Below are positions 9,334-18,582 of a DNA stretch of 64,000 nt, piece by piece. The position numbers and the translations under genes are program-made. A model generated the notes under the pieces. That model had not been told where the DNA came from and did no database searches. It saw nothing but the letters and a program-made list of their open reading frames with translations. Where the stretch lies: the NCBI RefSeq assembly GCF_004405125.1, contig NZ_SORX01000002.1, forward strand, positions 62,001-126,000. The letters are read 5' to 3'. How positions within the stretch are numbered: the stretch's first letter is position 1; each line of letters begins with the position of its first letter. Source of the stretch: Jeotgalibacillus salarius. GTDB taxonomy: Bacteria > Bacillota > Bacilli > Bacillales > Jeotgalibacillaceae.

Positions 9334-9876
9334 ATGGAACAATTTCATGCAACTACAATTTTTGCAATCAGGCATAAAGATGGTGCTGCTATGGCCGGCG
9401 ACGGTCAGGTGACAATCGGAAATGCTGTTGTGATGAAAAACACAGCAAGAAAAGTAAGGAAAATTTTCAACGGTCAGGTACTGGCAGGATTCGCAGGTTC
9501 TGTAGCGGACGCATTCACACTGTTTGAAATGTTTGAAAGCAAGCTTCAGGAATATAACGGCAACCTTCAAAGAGCAGCAGTGGAAGTTGCTAAGCAATGG
9601 AGAAGCGACAAAGTACTAAGACGTCTTGAAGCATTACTGATCGTGATGAATAAAGATGGACTGCTTTTAATATCAGGTACCGGAGAAGTAATTGAACCTG
9701 ATGATGGTATTCTCGCAATTGGCTCAGGAGGCAATTATGCTTTATCAGCCGGCAGAGCGTTAATGAAGCACGCTGGTGACCATATGAGTGCAAAAGAGAT
9801 TGCGGATGCAGCTTTACACACAGCGGCGGATATTTGTGTTTATACAAATCATAATATCATTGTTGAAGAGCTATAA
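9334..9876 (+). CDS. hslV: HslV/ClpQ peptidase subunit
   Basis: This is the proteasome-like peptidase that assembles with the HslU ATPase. The start ATG at 9334 is preceded by GAGGG with good spacing; GTG at 9328 is the alternative. The body is typical: [50 protein letters not shown]. The N-terminus reads [11 protein letters not shown]. The TT after HA lines up with the catalytic Thr of enteric HslV, whereas B. subtilis ClpQ has been reported to use a Ser right after the initiator Met. Here residue 2 is Glu, so that Ser is absent. Confidence 0.95.
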   Translation: MEQFHATTIFAIRHKDGAAMAGDGQVTIGNAVVMKNTARKVRKIFNGQVLAGFAGSVADAFTLFEMFESKLQEYNGNLQRAAVEVAKQWRSDKVLRRLEALLIVMNKDGLLLISGTGEVIEPDDGILAIGSGGNYALSAGRALMKHAGDHMSAKEIADAALHTAADICVYTNHNIIVEEL

Positions 9877-9888
9877 GGAGGCGGTCGA

Positions 9889-11301
9889 ATGAGACAGTCA
9901 ACAGAGTTAACACCTAAGCAGATTGTTGAAAAACTTGACCAGTACATTGTAGGTCAGCGCGATGCTAAAAGAGCTGTGGCAGTTGCACTCAGAAACCGAT
10001 ACAGAAGAAATTTACTGGATGAAGCAATGAAAAATGAGATTATCCCAAAAAACATTCTGATGATGGGTCCAACAGGTGTTGGTAAAACTGAAATCGCAAG
10101 AAGAATTGCTAAACTTGTTGGTGCTCCTTTTATTAAAGTAGAAGCGACGAAGTTTACTGAAGTCGGTTACGTCGGCAGGGATGTTGAATCCATGGTGCGT
10201 GACCTGATGGAAACTGCAGTAAGAATCGTTAAAGATGAAAAAATGGAATCAGTCCAGGCGAAGGCAGAAGAAAATGCGAACAAAAGGCTGGTTAAATTAA
10301 TTGTTCCTTCTGCAAAAAAATCGCAAAATTTTAAAAATCCATTTGAAATGATGTTTGGTGGGAATGAGCAGAATCAGGATAAAGAATCTGATGTTCAGGA
10401 AGATGAATCATCATTAAGTGAAAAAAGAAAAGAAATAGCCCGAAAATTGAAAGACGGCGAACTTGAAGGCCGGATTGTCACTGTAGAAGTTGATGAAAGT
10501 CAGTCAGCATCAATGTATGACATGCTTCAGGGATCAGGTATGGAGCAGATGGGGATGAACTTCCAGGATGCGCTCAGCAATATGATGCCGAAAAAGAAAA
10601 AGAAAAGAAAGTTATCAGTTAAGGATGCCAGAAAAGTGCTGACCCATGATGAAGCACACAAGCTGATCGACATGGATGAAGTCTCTCAAGAAGCGCTGTA
10701 CCGCGCTGAACAGACAGGTATGATTTTTATTGATGAAATTGATAAGATTGCATCTAAGTCATCAGGTTCAAGCTCACAGGATGTTTCGAGAGAAGGTGTT
10801 CAAAGAGATATTCTGCCGATTGTAGAAGGTTCAACTGTTAATACTAAATACGGCCCGGTGAAAACTGATCACGTGTTATTTGTAGCAGCAGGCGCTTTCC
10901 ATACAGCGAAACCATCGGACTTAATACCGGAGCTGCAAGGAAGATTTCCGATTCGCGTTGAACTTCAAAAACTTACAGTGGAAGACTTTGTACGTATCCT
11001 GGTTGAGCCGGATCACGCATTGTTAAAACAGTATACAGCATTGATGGCGACTGAAGGTATTGAAGTGGAGTTTACAGAGGATGCAGTACGCAGACTTGCC
11101 GAAATTGCATTCCAGGTGAACCAGGAAACGGATAACATTGGCGCAAGAAGACTTCATACAATTATGGAAAAACTGCTGGAAGACTTATCGTTTGAGGCAT
11201 CTGACATTACGCTGGGTACCATAACAATTACGCCCGCTTATGTCGATGAAAAGCTGGGCAAAATTGCAGGGAACAGAGATTTAAGTGAGTTTATCTTATA
11301 G
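9889..11301 (+). CDS. hslU: HslU/ClpY ATPase subunit
   Basis: HslU is the AAA+ unfoldase of the HslUV protease. It is 470 residues. The N-domain begins [17 protein letters not shown], Walker A is GPTGVGKT at 60-67, Walker B is IFIDEIDK, and sensor/arginine-finger and C-terminal [15 protein letters not shown] segments are present. The intermediate (I) domain between about 110 and 240 includes a Lys-rich stretch. The C-terminal SEFIL tail is the part that docks into HslV. It starts 12 bp after hslV with SD AAGGAGG, so the pair is co-translated. Confidence 0.98.
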   Translation: MRQSTELTPKQIVEKLDQYIVGQRDAKRAVAVALRNRYRRNLLDEAMKNEIIPKNILMMGPTGVGKTEIARRIAKLVGAPFIKVEATKFTEVGYVGRDVESMVRDLMETAVRIVKDEKMESVQAKAEENANKRLVKLIVPSAKKSQNFKNPFEMMFGGNEQNQDKESDVQEDESSLSEKRKEIARKLKDGELEGRIVTVEVDESQSASMYDMLQGSGMEQMGMNFQDALSNMMPKKKKKRKLSVKDARKVLTHDEAHKLIDMDEVSQEALYRAEQTGMIFIDEIDKIASKSSGSSSQDVSREGVQRDILPIVEGSTVNTKYGPVKTDHVLFVAAGAFHTAKPSDLIPELQGRFPIRVELQKLTVEDFVRILVEPDHALLKQYTALMATEGIEVEFTEDAVRRLAEIAFQVNQETDNIGARRLHTIMEKLLEDLSFEASDITLGTITITPAYVDEKLGKIAGNRDLSEFIL

Positions 11302-11378
11302 ATGTTTTGAGTTTTTCGATTAAGGGAAAGATGGTAAGAAAAATTAAAAATAGATCAATCGCAGGAGGAATTCAGGAT

Positions 11379-12158
11379 ATGAATTTACTAGGAAAAACAA
11401 GAGAAATTAACTCAATGTTACAACAATCAGCCGGTAAGCCGGTCAATTTTAAAGAAATGGCGGAAACGTTAAGCAATGTCATCGAAGCTAACGTATTCAT
11501 TTTAAGCAGAAAAGGGAAGTTGTTAGGCTTTGCTGTCAATCAGTTAATTGAAAATGAAAGAATGAAGCAGATGCTTGAAGATCGTCAGTTCCCTGAGCAG
11601 TATACAAAGAACCTGTTCAATGTGACGGAAACTTCACCAAACCTTGATATCGAGAGTGGTTATACTGCATTCCCGGTAGAAAACAAAGAACTTTTCGCCA
11701 AAGGACTAACAACGATTGTTCCTATTATTGGCGGTGGTGATCGTCTTGGAACGCTGATTCTTGCACGTGTTGAACAGGCATTTGAAGACGATGATCTCAT
11801 TCTTGGAGAATATGGTGCAACAGTAGTAGGGATGGAAATCCTCCGTGAAAAAGCTGACGAAATCGAAGTGGAAGCAAGAACGAAAGCCGTTGTTCAAATG
11901 GCGATCAGTTCACTTTCATACAGCGAGCTTGAAGCAATTGAACACATTTTCGAGGAACTTGATGGCAAGGAAGGTTTACTTGTAGCTTCTAAAATTGCTG
12001 ACCGCGTTGGAATTACACGTTCGGTGATCGTTAATGCCCTAAGAAAACTTGAGAGTGCAGGCGTCATTGAATCACGTTCACTTGGTATGAAAGGAACATA
12101 TATTAAAGTGTTAAATGATAAGTTCCTGTTTGAACTTGAAAATATGAAAAGAAACTAA
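11379..12158 (+). CDS. codY: Global transcriptional regulator CodY
   Basis: CodY senses GTP and branched-chain amino acids and represses stationary-phase, nutrient and motility genes in low-GC Gram-positives. It is 259 residues from the ATG at 11379, which has SD AGGAGG; the upstream in-frame extension from 11307 lacks an SD and family similarity. The N-terminal GAF domain (about 1-160) leads to a winged HTH near 200-235 with the characteristic [20 protein letters not shown]. It is the last gene of the xerC-hslVU-codY cluster. A CodY box lies about 440 bp downstream, before flgB. Confidence 0.98.
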   Translation: MNLLGKTREINSMLQQSAGKPVNFKEMAETLSNVIEANVFILSRKGKLLGFAVNQLIENERMKQMLEDRQFPEQYTKNLFNVTETSPNLDIESGYTAFPVENKELFAKGLTTIVPIIGGGDRLGTLILARVEQAFEDDDLILGEYGATVVGMEILREKADEIEVEARTKAVVQMAISSLSYSELEAIEHIFEELDGKEGLLVASKIADRVGITRSVIVNALRKLESAGVIESRSLGMKGTYIKVLNDKFLFELENMKRN

Positions 12159-12160
12159 TT

Positions 12161-12188
12161 AAAAGCCGGCATCCGCCGGCTTTTTTTA
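12161..12188 (+). terminator. Terminator of codY
   Basis: The stem AAGCCGGC/GCCGGCTT has a 4-nt ATCC loop and is followed by a T7 run. It is a textbook intrinsic terminator right after the codY stop. Confidence 0.9.
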
Positions 12189-12275
12189 TATCGTTAAAAT
12201 GATTTTATTGCATGACTTGGTTTAAAGGTCTGGCGGAGTGATCAAATCAAATTATATATCTGTAAACACCCTTCT

Positions 12276-12305
12276 AAGACAACAGAATGTTCTGTTGTCT
12301 TTTTT
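12276..12305 (+). terminator. Second terminator between codY and flgB
   Basis: AAGACAACAG pairs perfectly with CTGTTGTCTT across AATGTT, followed by a run of Ts. It lies ~90 bp after the codY terminator with no gene between. It may act as a second insulator, or it may end a short RNA. Confidence 0.75.
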
Positions 12306-12651
12306 GACGATATGTAGAATATAAAATATGTCTATTTTGTGAATGTTGATGAAATCCGTTGCAAATTTCGACAGTATGAAAATGGAACTTTCATTTCAAA
12401 TAGATAACGCCTCTAAGGTGCTTTGTAATAGTCATTCCATATATTGTACTTAACTTTTTGAAAACATTCATACCAGCAAATAAACTGATATAAAAGTATT
12501 GTTTTTTAAAAATAGATCTTTATAACTATAAAACTTTACGGATAAAGTGTAGACTATCAATGGTCCTACCATTAAAATGATGTATAAGTGATTTTTTATA
12601 TTGTCTGAAAATTAGACAATAGGTCGAAAAATAAGGAAATGAGGTGCTAAT
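12306..12651 (+). promoter_or_regulatory. Upstream control region of the fla/che operon
   Basis: This is a 346-bp AT-rich region without an ORF. Sigma-A candidates are TTGAAA (12458-12463) with TAAACT (12481-12486, 17-bp spacer), and an extended -10, TGATATAAA (12486-12494). A weak TATATT at 12597-12602 overlaps the CodY box. A dyad ATGAAA-N7-TTTCAT lies at 12376-12394. I could not find a convincing sigma-D promoter. The true start or starts cannot be settled by eye. Confidence 0.4.
12599..12613 (+). promoter_or_regulatory. CodY box upstream of flgB
   Basis: TATTGTCTGAAAATT matches the CodY consensus AATTTTCWGAAAATT at 13 of 15 positions. It is embedded in the longer dyad ATTGTCT-N7-AGACAAT (12600-12620). 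It ends 38 bp before the flgB start codon. Direct CodY repression of the fla/che promoter is known in B. subtilis, so the site fits established biology. Confidence 0.6.
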
Positions 12652-13047
12652 ATGAACTTATTTTCAGGCACAATTAACAATCTCGAAAGAGGCCTTGATT
12701 ATTCTGCAGTTAAGCAGAAAGTCATTGCAAATAATGTAGCAAACGTGGATACACCAGGTTATAAGTCTAAAGACGTAAACTTTAAGACAATGTTACAAGA
12801 TGAAATAGAAATGACATCTAATCGTAGGAATGCTCATCCATTACACTTTGATCTTTCAGTTGGACAAGATGGTGGTACGGGTATCTCGCAACGTTCTTAC
12901 AGTGTTCGTGAAAACGGAAACGGTGTTGATGTAGATAAAGAAATGGCTGACTTAGCAACTAATCAAATTTACTATAATTCACTGATTGAAAGAATAGGCG
13001 GGAAATTCGGATCTCTTAAAAGCGTAATCAGAGGGAGTGGTCAGTAA
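12652..13047 (+). CDS. flgB: Flagellar rod protein FlgB
   Basis: FlgB is a proximal rod subunit of the flagellar basal body (131 residues) and the first gene of the fla/che operon. The N-terminal rod/hook-family motif ANNVANVDTPGYKSKDV is present, followed by a C-terminal helix with the ATNQIYYNSLIERI pattern. SD GAGGTG precedes the ATG by 6 nt. It overlaps flgC by one base (TAATG). Confidence 0.97.
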   Translation: MNLFSGTINNLERGLDYSAVKQKVIANNVANVDTPGYKSKDVNFKTMLQDEIEMTSNRRNAHPLHFDLSVGQDGGTGISQRSYSVRENGNGVDVDKEMADLATNQIYYNSLIERIGGKFGSLKSVIRGSGQ

Positions 13048-13505
13048 TGAGTATGTTTCATTCAATGAATACAACGGCATCAGCATTGACTAGTCAGCGC
13101 CTGAGAATGGATGTTATTTCATCTAATATGGCAAATGTTGATACAACAAGAGCGACTTTTGAAAATGGAGAATGGCAGCCTTATAAGAGAAAGTCAGTCG
13201 TGCTGAAGCCGCAGGAAGGAAACTTTTCTTCAATGCTGAATACGGCTATGAACAAGCCTTCTCATGCAGGCGAAGGTGTAACAGTTTCAAGAATTATAGA
13301 AGACAATGAAACACCGGGTGAGCTTTTGTACGATCCTGAGCATCCTGATGCAAATGAAGATGGTTATGTTGAATTGCCGAATGTCGATCCGTTGCGTGAG
13401 ATGGTTGATCTGATGTCAGCTACTCGATCATATGAAGGAAACGTCACAGTTTTTAATGCAAACAAGTCTATGATGATGCAGGCATTACAAATTGGACGAT
13501 CTTAA
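13047..13505 (+). CDS. flgC: Flagellar rod protein FlgC
   Basis: FlgC is a proximal rod subunit (152 residues). Its N-terminus has the axial-protein signature SQRLRMDVISSNMANVDT. The C-terminus ends with the usual ATRSYEGNVTVFNANKSMMMQALQIG helix that packs in the axial core. It is exported by the flagellar type III apparatus. It is translationally coupled to flgB. Confidence 0.97.
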   Translation: MSMFHSMNTTASALTSQRLRMDVISSNMANVDTTRATFENGEWQPYKRKSVVLKPQEGNFSSMLNTAMNKPSHAGEGVTVSRIIEDNETPGELLYDPEHPDANEDGYVELPNVDPLREMVDLMSATRSYEGNVTVFNANKSMMMQALQIGRS

Positions 13506-13527
13506 AGTTGGAAAGGAAGTACACTAA

Positions 13528-13839
13528 ATGATGATACAAAACATGAATACTGCGGGATTGAACCTGATTAACCCATCAACACAACAAAATTCCGCTAAAA
13601 TTTCACCGTATAATGCACAACAGAATTTTGCAGCCATGCTGAAAGATTCTATTAATGAAGTAAACGCTGCACAAATTGAAAGTGACAAAATGACAACCCG
13701 AATGATTAATGGTGAGGATGTTGAACTTCATGACGTCATGATTGCTTCCCAAAAAGCATCAGTTTCCCTGAACCTGACGATGGAAATGAGAAATAAAGCT
13801 GTTGAAGCGTATCAGGAAATTATGAGGATGCCTGTATAA
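13528..13839 (+). CDS. fliE: Hook-basal body protein FliE
   Basis: This small (103 residues) adaptor joins the MS ring to the rod. The C-terminal family motif is clear: VELHDVMIASQKASVSLNLTMEMRNKAVEAYQEIMRM. The N-terminal third is variable and Asn/Gln-rich, as usual. SD GGAAGG-type sequence precedes the ATG. It sits in the invariant flgBC-fliE-fliFG order. Confidence 0.96.
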   Translation: MMIQNMNTAGLNLINPSTQQNSAKISPYNAQQNFAAMLKDSINEVNAAQIESDKMTTRMINGEDVELHDVMIASQKASVSLNLTMEMRNKAVEAYQEIMRMPV

Positions 13840-13876
13840 CGATCGGTAATTTTAAAAGGGAGACCGGAGGATTGTC

Positions 13877-15463
13877 ATGAACGAAAGATTCAAACAAATT
13901 TTTACCAGAGTAAAGACATTCGCCGGCACTAAAACTAAAAAACAGTGGTATTTATTTAGTGGTATCGCAGCACTTATCATATTAATTATTGTATTATCTG
14001 CTATTTTTGCTACCAGACAAACACTGGTGCCACTATACAGTAATCTTACCCCTTCAGAAACCGGTATGATTAAAGAAACGCTGGACGGCAGAGCAATTCC
14101 TTCAGAAATTACTGAAGGCGGAACTGCAATACTCGTGCCCGAAGCTCAGGCTGAGACATTGATGGTAGAGCTTGCTGCTGAAGGGATACCTAATTCGGGT
14201 AACATAGACTACTCATTTTTTAGTGAAAATGCCGGATTCGGAATGACTGATAATGAATTTAAAGTCATGCATGTAGATGCCATGCAGACTGAAATTGCTA
14301 CATTACTTAAAAGCATAGACGGCGTTCAGGATGCAACTGTTATGATTACAATTCCTGAACAGGGTGTTTTTTTAAACGATAATCCGGAGCAGTCTTCAGC
14401 TTCAGTTGTAGTAAATACACAGCCGGGTTATCAATTTGATGAAGGTCAGATCAATTCACTGTATCACCTTGTATCAAAAAGTGTGCCAGACCTTCCTACA
14501 GAGAATATCGTCATTATGAATCAGTTTTTTGAATACTTTGACATGAAAGATCAGGATTCTTCATTTGCAGGTGTTAACTTGTCAGATCAAATGGCATTGA
14601 AACAAACAATTGAAAGAGATCTGCAGCGTCAGGTTCAAATGATGCTTGGTACATTAGTTGGTCAGGATAAAGTGGTTGTCAGCGTGTCGACAGACATTGA
14701 TTTTGATCAGGAAAATAGAGAAGAAAATCTAGTGACTCCTGTTGATGAAGAGAATATGGAAGGCATCGAAATCAGTGCCAGACGTATTACTGAAACCTTT
14801 GAAGGGACGAATGCTGCTGGCGGCGTTCCGGAAGGCGAAGACCCGGCTGATAATCTTGTAGGGTTTGTCGAAGGTGACCAGGGCAATGGGGACTATGAAC
14901 GCGAAGAAGAAACAATTAATAACGAAGTAAATAGAATTCGAAGAGAAATTGTTGAGAGTCCATATCGAATCCGTGATATCGGGTTTCAGGTAATGGTTGA
15001 GCCGCCAGACCCCGAAGATCCGGCAACACTTCCGCAACAAAGTATAGATGATATTGAAACGATGCTTGAAACAATTATCAGTACATCAATTGATGCTGAT
15101 ATAGCCAATGAGCTGACGCCTGAAGAAATTACAGATAAAGTCGTTGTATCTGCCCAGACATTTAATGGCAGAGCAGATTTTGCTGAAGCTGAAGTCGCTC
15201 CTGTTATCCCTTTATGGGCCTATATAGTAGGCGGCGTATTGCTGTTGGTAATCATTGGTTTAATCTTCTTTATTATACGTTCACGCCGACAGGTTGAAGA
15301 AGAAGAAGTGTTTATGACAGTTGAAGAACCAATTGATGTACCTGATGTGAACAATGAAAAAGAAACAGAAGGTACACTTAAAAGAAAGCAGCTTGAAAAA
15401 ATGGCAAAAGAAAAACCTGAAGAATTCGCAAAACTTCTCAGATCATGGATTGCAGATGAATAG
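13877..15463 (+). CDS. fliF: MS-ring protein FliF
   Basis: FliF forms the membrane-supramembrane ring that houses the export gate. It is 528 residues with two transmembrane segments: residues ~27-47 (YLFSGIAALIILIIVLSAIF) and ~445-467 (PLWAYIVGGVLLLVIIGLIF). Between them lie the two ring-building modules (YscJ-like LVPLYSNLTPSETGMIKETL and the RBM3 region). The cytoplasmic tail ends with the FliG-binding segment EKPEEFAKLLRSWIADE. SD CGGAGG precedes the ATG. The stop is directly followed by the fliG SD. Confidence 0.97.
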   Translation: MNERFKQIFTRVKTFAGTKTKKQWYLFSGIAALIILIIVLSAIFATRQTLVPLYSNLTPSETGMIKETLDGRAIPSEITEGGTAILVPEAQAETLMVELAAEGIPNSGNIDYSFFSENAGFGMTDNEFKVMHVDAMQTEIATLLKSIDGVQDATVMITIPEQGVFLNDNPEQSSASVVVNTQPGYQFDEGQINSLYHLVSKSVPDLPTENIVIMNQFFEYFDMKDQDSSFAGVNLSDQMALKQTIERDLQRQVQMMLGTLVGQDKVVVSVSTDIDFDQENREENLVTPVDEENMEGIEISARRITETFEGTNAAGGVPEGEDPADNLVGFVEGDQGNGDYEREEETINNEVNRIRREIVESPYRIRDIGFQVMVEPPDPEDPATLPQQSIDDIETMLETIISTSIDADIANELTPEEITDKVVVSAQTFNGRADFAEAEVAPVIPLWAYIVGGVLLLVIIGLIFFIIRSRRQVEEEEVFMTVEEPIDVPDVNNEKETEGTLKRKQLEKMAKEKPEEFAKLLRSWIADE

Positions 15464-15474
15464 GAGTGTTATAG

Positions 15475-16488
15475 GTGGCTAGAAGAGAAAAAGAATTAAG
15501 TGGGAAGCAAAAAGCAGCAATATTGCTCATCTCCCTTGGCCCTGATGTAGCATCTTCTGTTTATAAGCATCTGGATGAAGAAGAGATAGAGCGACTGACG
15601 CTGGAAATATCAGGTGTGAAAAAAGTCGAATCAGAAATTAAAGAAGAGATCTTAGAAGAATTTCATCATATTGCTCTCGCCCAGGACTATATTTCTCAAG
15701 GCGGTATAGGTTATGCGAAATCCGTACTTGAGAAAGCATTGGGAGCTGACCAGGCAAGTGCGGTCATTAACAGACTGACATCTTCTTTGCAGGTGAGACC
15801 GTTTGATTTTGCAAAACGAGCTGACCCGATGCAAATTTTTAACTTTATTCAAAATGAGCACCCACAGACAATTGCGCTTATTTTATCCTACTTGAACCCA
15901 CAACAGGCAGGTCAGATTTTGTCGAGCCTTCCTCAGGATGTTCAGGCTGACATTGCAAAAAGAATTGCAGTAATGGATAGCACGAGCCCTGAAGTAATCA
16001 GTGAAATTGAATCTGTACTTGAAAGAAAGCTTTCAAGTACTGTACAGCAGGATCACACTGAAACAGGCGGAATAGAAGCAGTCGTAGAAGTGCTTAATGG
16101 AGTAGACAGAGCAACAGAAAAAACAATTCTGGATTCTCTCGAAATACAGGATCCTGAACTTGCTGAAGAAATTAAAAAGAGAATGTTTGTATTCGAAGAT
16201 ATTGTCACACTCGATAATCGTTCCATACAGCGTGTGATCAGAGATTGTGAAAACGAAGATCTTCTGCTGTCTATGAAAGTATCAGCGGACGATGTCAAAG
16301 ACGTGTTATTCAGAAACATGTCACAGCGTATGGCTGAAAATTTCAAAGAAGAGATGGAATATATGGGTCCTGTGAGACTCCGTGACGTTGAAGAGGCACA
16401 GAGCAGAATTGTTGCCGTAATAAGAAGGCTTGAAGAAGCTGGGGAAATCATAGTTGCCCGCGGCGGGGGAGATGATGTCATTGTCTAG
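15475..16488 (+). CDS. fliG: Flagellar motor switch protein FliG
   Basis: FliG is the rotor component that binds FliF and contacts the stator. It is 337 residues and starts with GTG at 15475, using SD AGGAG that overlaps the fliF stop. It has three ARMC-type domains: an N-domain (SGKQKAAILLISLG), a middle domain with the EHPQ signature (NEHPQTIALILSYL), and a C-terminal torque domain with charged residues in RSIQRVIRDCENEDL. It overlaps fliH by about 14 bp. Confidence 0.97.
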   Translation: MARREKELSGKQKAAILLISLGPDVASSVYKHLDEEEIERLTLEISGVKKVESEIKEEILEEFHHIALAQDYISQGGIGYAKSVLEKALGADQASAVINRLTSSLQVRPFDFAKRADPMQIFNFIQNEHPQTIALILSYLNPQQAGQILSSLPQDVQADIAKRIAVMDSTSPEVISEIESVLERKLSSTVQQDHTETGGIEAVVEVLNGVDRATEKTILDSLEIQDPELAEEIKKRMFVFEDIVTLDNRSIQRVIRDCENEDLLLSMKVSADDVKDVLFRNMSQRMAENFKEEMEYMGPVRLRDVEEAQSRIVAVIRRLEEAGEIIVARGGGDDVIV

Positions 16489-17254
16489 AATCATCAAATC
16501 AGGATTTGTCGGTGAGTCTCAAACGATAGGGAAATCTATTCCATTCAGACAAATTATGCCCGATGCTGCACATACAGATGATACGTTGTCATGGACAGTT
16601 GAACAGGCGCGCAGAGAGTCAAACCGGTTAATGATGGATGCCGGTGAACAGGCACAGAAATTACTTGAAGATGCGCAGCAGCAAACTGAAAAGCTATTAT
16701 CGCAAATAGATGAAAAAAGAAATCACTGGGAAAAAGAGAAGGAAGAATTGCAGAAGCAGGCTTACGAAGAAGCATTTGCACAGGGATATGAAGAAGGTCG
16801 AAACAAAGGATACAGTGATGTATCACAGCTGATCGAAGAAGCGCAAGAGGTTGTAATTTCCGCAAAAAGCACGCTGCAAGCTCATTTGGAAGAAAATGAA
16901 CTTGTCATTCTTGAGCTATCCATAAAAGCTGCAGAAAAAATCATGTCACAGAAATTAGAAGAATCACCTGAAAGTTTTCTTCCTATTGTTAAAAAAGGCA
17001 TCAAAGAAGCGCGTGAAATGAAAGAGATTAAAATTTATACAGCAGTTCAGCAATTTTCATTCCTTCAGGAAGAGAGAGAAGAACTGCTGGCAATATTCCC
17101 GACCGATGTAAAGCTGTATATTTATCCGGAAGAAGAACTGGAACCTTACAAATGCTTTATTGAAACCGGAAATGGAAGAATCGATATTAGTATTGATACT
17201 CAGCTGTCAGAGCTGAAAGCTGGTCTGGCTGAGATATTGGGGAGCAAAAAATGA
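16475..17254 (+). CDS. fliH: Export ATPase regulator FliH
   Basis: FliH is the stator-like partner that holds FliI in a 2:1 complex. It is about 259 residues. A Glu/Gln/Lys-rich coiled coil spans residues ~35-130 and includes repeated AxxxG-like spacing (FAQGYEEGRNKGYSD), followed by the globular C-domain. The start is uncertain: ATGs at 16472 and 16475 lie almost on top of the GGGGGAG SD, and a TTG at 16481 has better spacing. It overlaps the 3' end of fliG and, by ATGA, the start of fliI. Confidence 0.93.
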   Translation: MSLSRIIKSGFVGESQTIGKSIPFRQIMPDAAHTDDTLSWTVEQARRESNRLMMDAGEQAQKLLEDAQQQTEKLLSQIDEKRNHWEKEKEELQKQAYEEAFAQGYEEGRNKGYSDVSQLIEEAQEVVISAKSTLQAHLEENELVILELSIKAAEKIMSQKLEESPESFLPIVKKGIKEAREMKEIKIYTAVQQFSFLQEEREELLAIFPTDVKLYIYPEEELEPYKCFIETGNGRIDISIDTQLSELKAGLAEILGSKK

Positions 17255-18579
17255 AGGCAGCAGAATTAATACAGCATATTTCATCTCTTAAAACGGTTCG
17301 GCATTATGGAAAAGTCAAGAGAGTCATCGGTTTGATGATTGAGTCTCAGGGTCCTGAAAGTTCAATTGGAGAAGTTTGTTACATACATGTGCATTCCAGC
17401 GCCAGAAAACAGACCATCCAAATTAAAGCTGAGGTAGTTGGTTTCAAAGATGAAATGGTTGTGTTAATGCCATTCACACATGTTCAGGATATTGCACCGG
17501 GTAGTATTGTTGAGGCGAGTGGAAAACCACTAGAGATTAGTGTTGGAGAAGCACTGATTGGGAAAATCGTTGATCCTTTGGGGAATCCGATTGACAATAG
17601 CAAACTGCCAGCCGGAATGAGGCAGGTGACAACAGAACAGGAACCCCCGAACCCGTTGACGCGCCCACCGATTAATGAAGTAATGGAAGTAGGGGTTAAA
17701 GCAATCGATGGCATGCTTACTGTAGGTAAAGGGCAAAGAGTCGGTATATTTGCAGGAAGCGGAGTGGGTAAGAGTACGTTGCTCGGTATGATTGCAAGAA
17801 ACACTGAAGCAGACCTGAACATCATTGCGCTGATTGGTGAACGAGGACGTGAAGTAAGGGAATTTATTGAACGTGACCTTGGGCCTGAAGGTGTGAAAAA
17901 AAGCATCATCATCGCTGCCACTTCAGATCAGCCGGCTTTAATGAGGATTAAAGGCGCTTTAACAGCAACAGCTATTGCAGAATATTTTCGGGATCGCGGC
18001 TTGAACGTCATGTTAATGATGGATTCGGTTACCAGAGTAGCGATGGCTCAGCGGGAGATTGGACTTGCAGTTGGAGAACCGCCTGCTACTAAAGGATACA
18101 CACCATCAGTGTTCGGTCTGTTGCCAAAATTATTAGAACGCACAGGCACAAATGAGAATGGCAGTATCACAGCATTTTATACGGTGCTTGTAGATGGTGA
18201 TGACATGAATGAGCCAATCGCTGACACCGTAAGAGGCATACTTGATGGCCACATCGTTCTTGATCGGTCGATTGCGAATAAAGGGCAATACCCTGCGATT
18301 AACATTTTAAAAAGTGTAAGCCGATTAATGAACCACATCGCTGGAAAAGGGCACCTCAGAGCCTCTGAAAGAATGAGAGAGTTAATGAGTACTTATGAGC
18401 AGGCTGAAGACTTAATCAATATTGGTGCCTATAAAAAAGGCTCGTCAAAAGAAATTGATGAAGCAATAAAATATCAGCCTGTTATTAAGCAGTTTTTAAA
18501 ACAGTCAACTGATGAAAAAGTTAAGCTGTCTGACACTGCAGGGCAGTTAATCCAATTATCAGAAAAAGGTGAGGGGTAA
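17251..18579 (+). CDS. fliI: Flagellum-specific export ATPase FliI
   Basis: FliI is an F1-beta-like ATPase that energises substrate unfolding and delivery to the export gate. It is 442 residues. Walker A is GIFAGSGVGKSTLLG, Walker B is NVMLMMDSVTRVAMAQREIGLA, and the catalytic-loop motif ALIGERGREVREFIERDLG is present, as is the family signature PPATKGYTPSVF. ATGA overlap with fliH keeps the two in stoichiometric coupling. Confidence 0.98.
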   Translation: MKAAELIQHISSLKTVRHYGKVKRVIGLMIESQGPESSIGEVCYIHVHSSARKQTIQIKAEVVGFKDEMVVLMPFTHVQDIAPGSIVEASGKPLEISVGEALIGKIVDPLGNPIDNSKLPAGMRQVTTEQEPPNPLTRPPINEVMEVGVKAIDGMLTVGKGQRVGIFAGSGVGKSTLLGMIARNTEADLNIIALIGERGREVREFIERDLGPEGVKKSIIIAATSDQPALMRIKGALTATAIAEYFRDRGLNVMLMMDSVTRVAMAQREIGLAVGEPPATKGYTPSVFGLLPKLLERTGTNENGSITAFYTVLVDGDDMNEPIADTVRGILDGHIVLDRSIANKGQYPAINILKSVSRLMNHIAGKGHLRASERMRELMSTYEQAEDLINIGAYKKGSSKEIDEAIKYQPVIKQFLKQSTDEKVKLSDTAGQLIQLSEKGEG

Positions 18580-18582
18580 TTT

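Noticed and set aside
11307-11378. N-terminal extension of codY
   Set aside because: No SD, and CodY proteins start MxLLxKTRxIN at the ATG at 11379.
12306-12313. GACGATAT, one mismatch from the sigma-D -10 GCCGATAT, upstream of flgB
   Set aside because: No TAAA -35 lies 14-16 bp upstream; that position is inside the orphan terminator stem.
17484-17921. 145-residue minus-strand frame opposite fliI
   Set aside because: Ser/Pro/Ile-rich shadow of the ATPase gene with no SD or family similarity.
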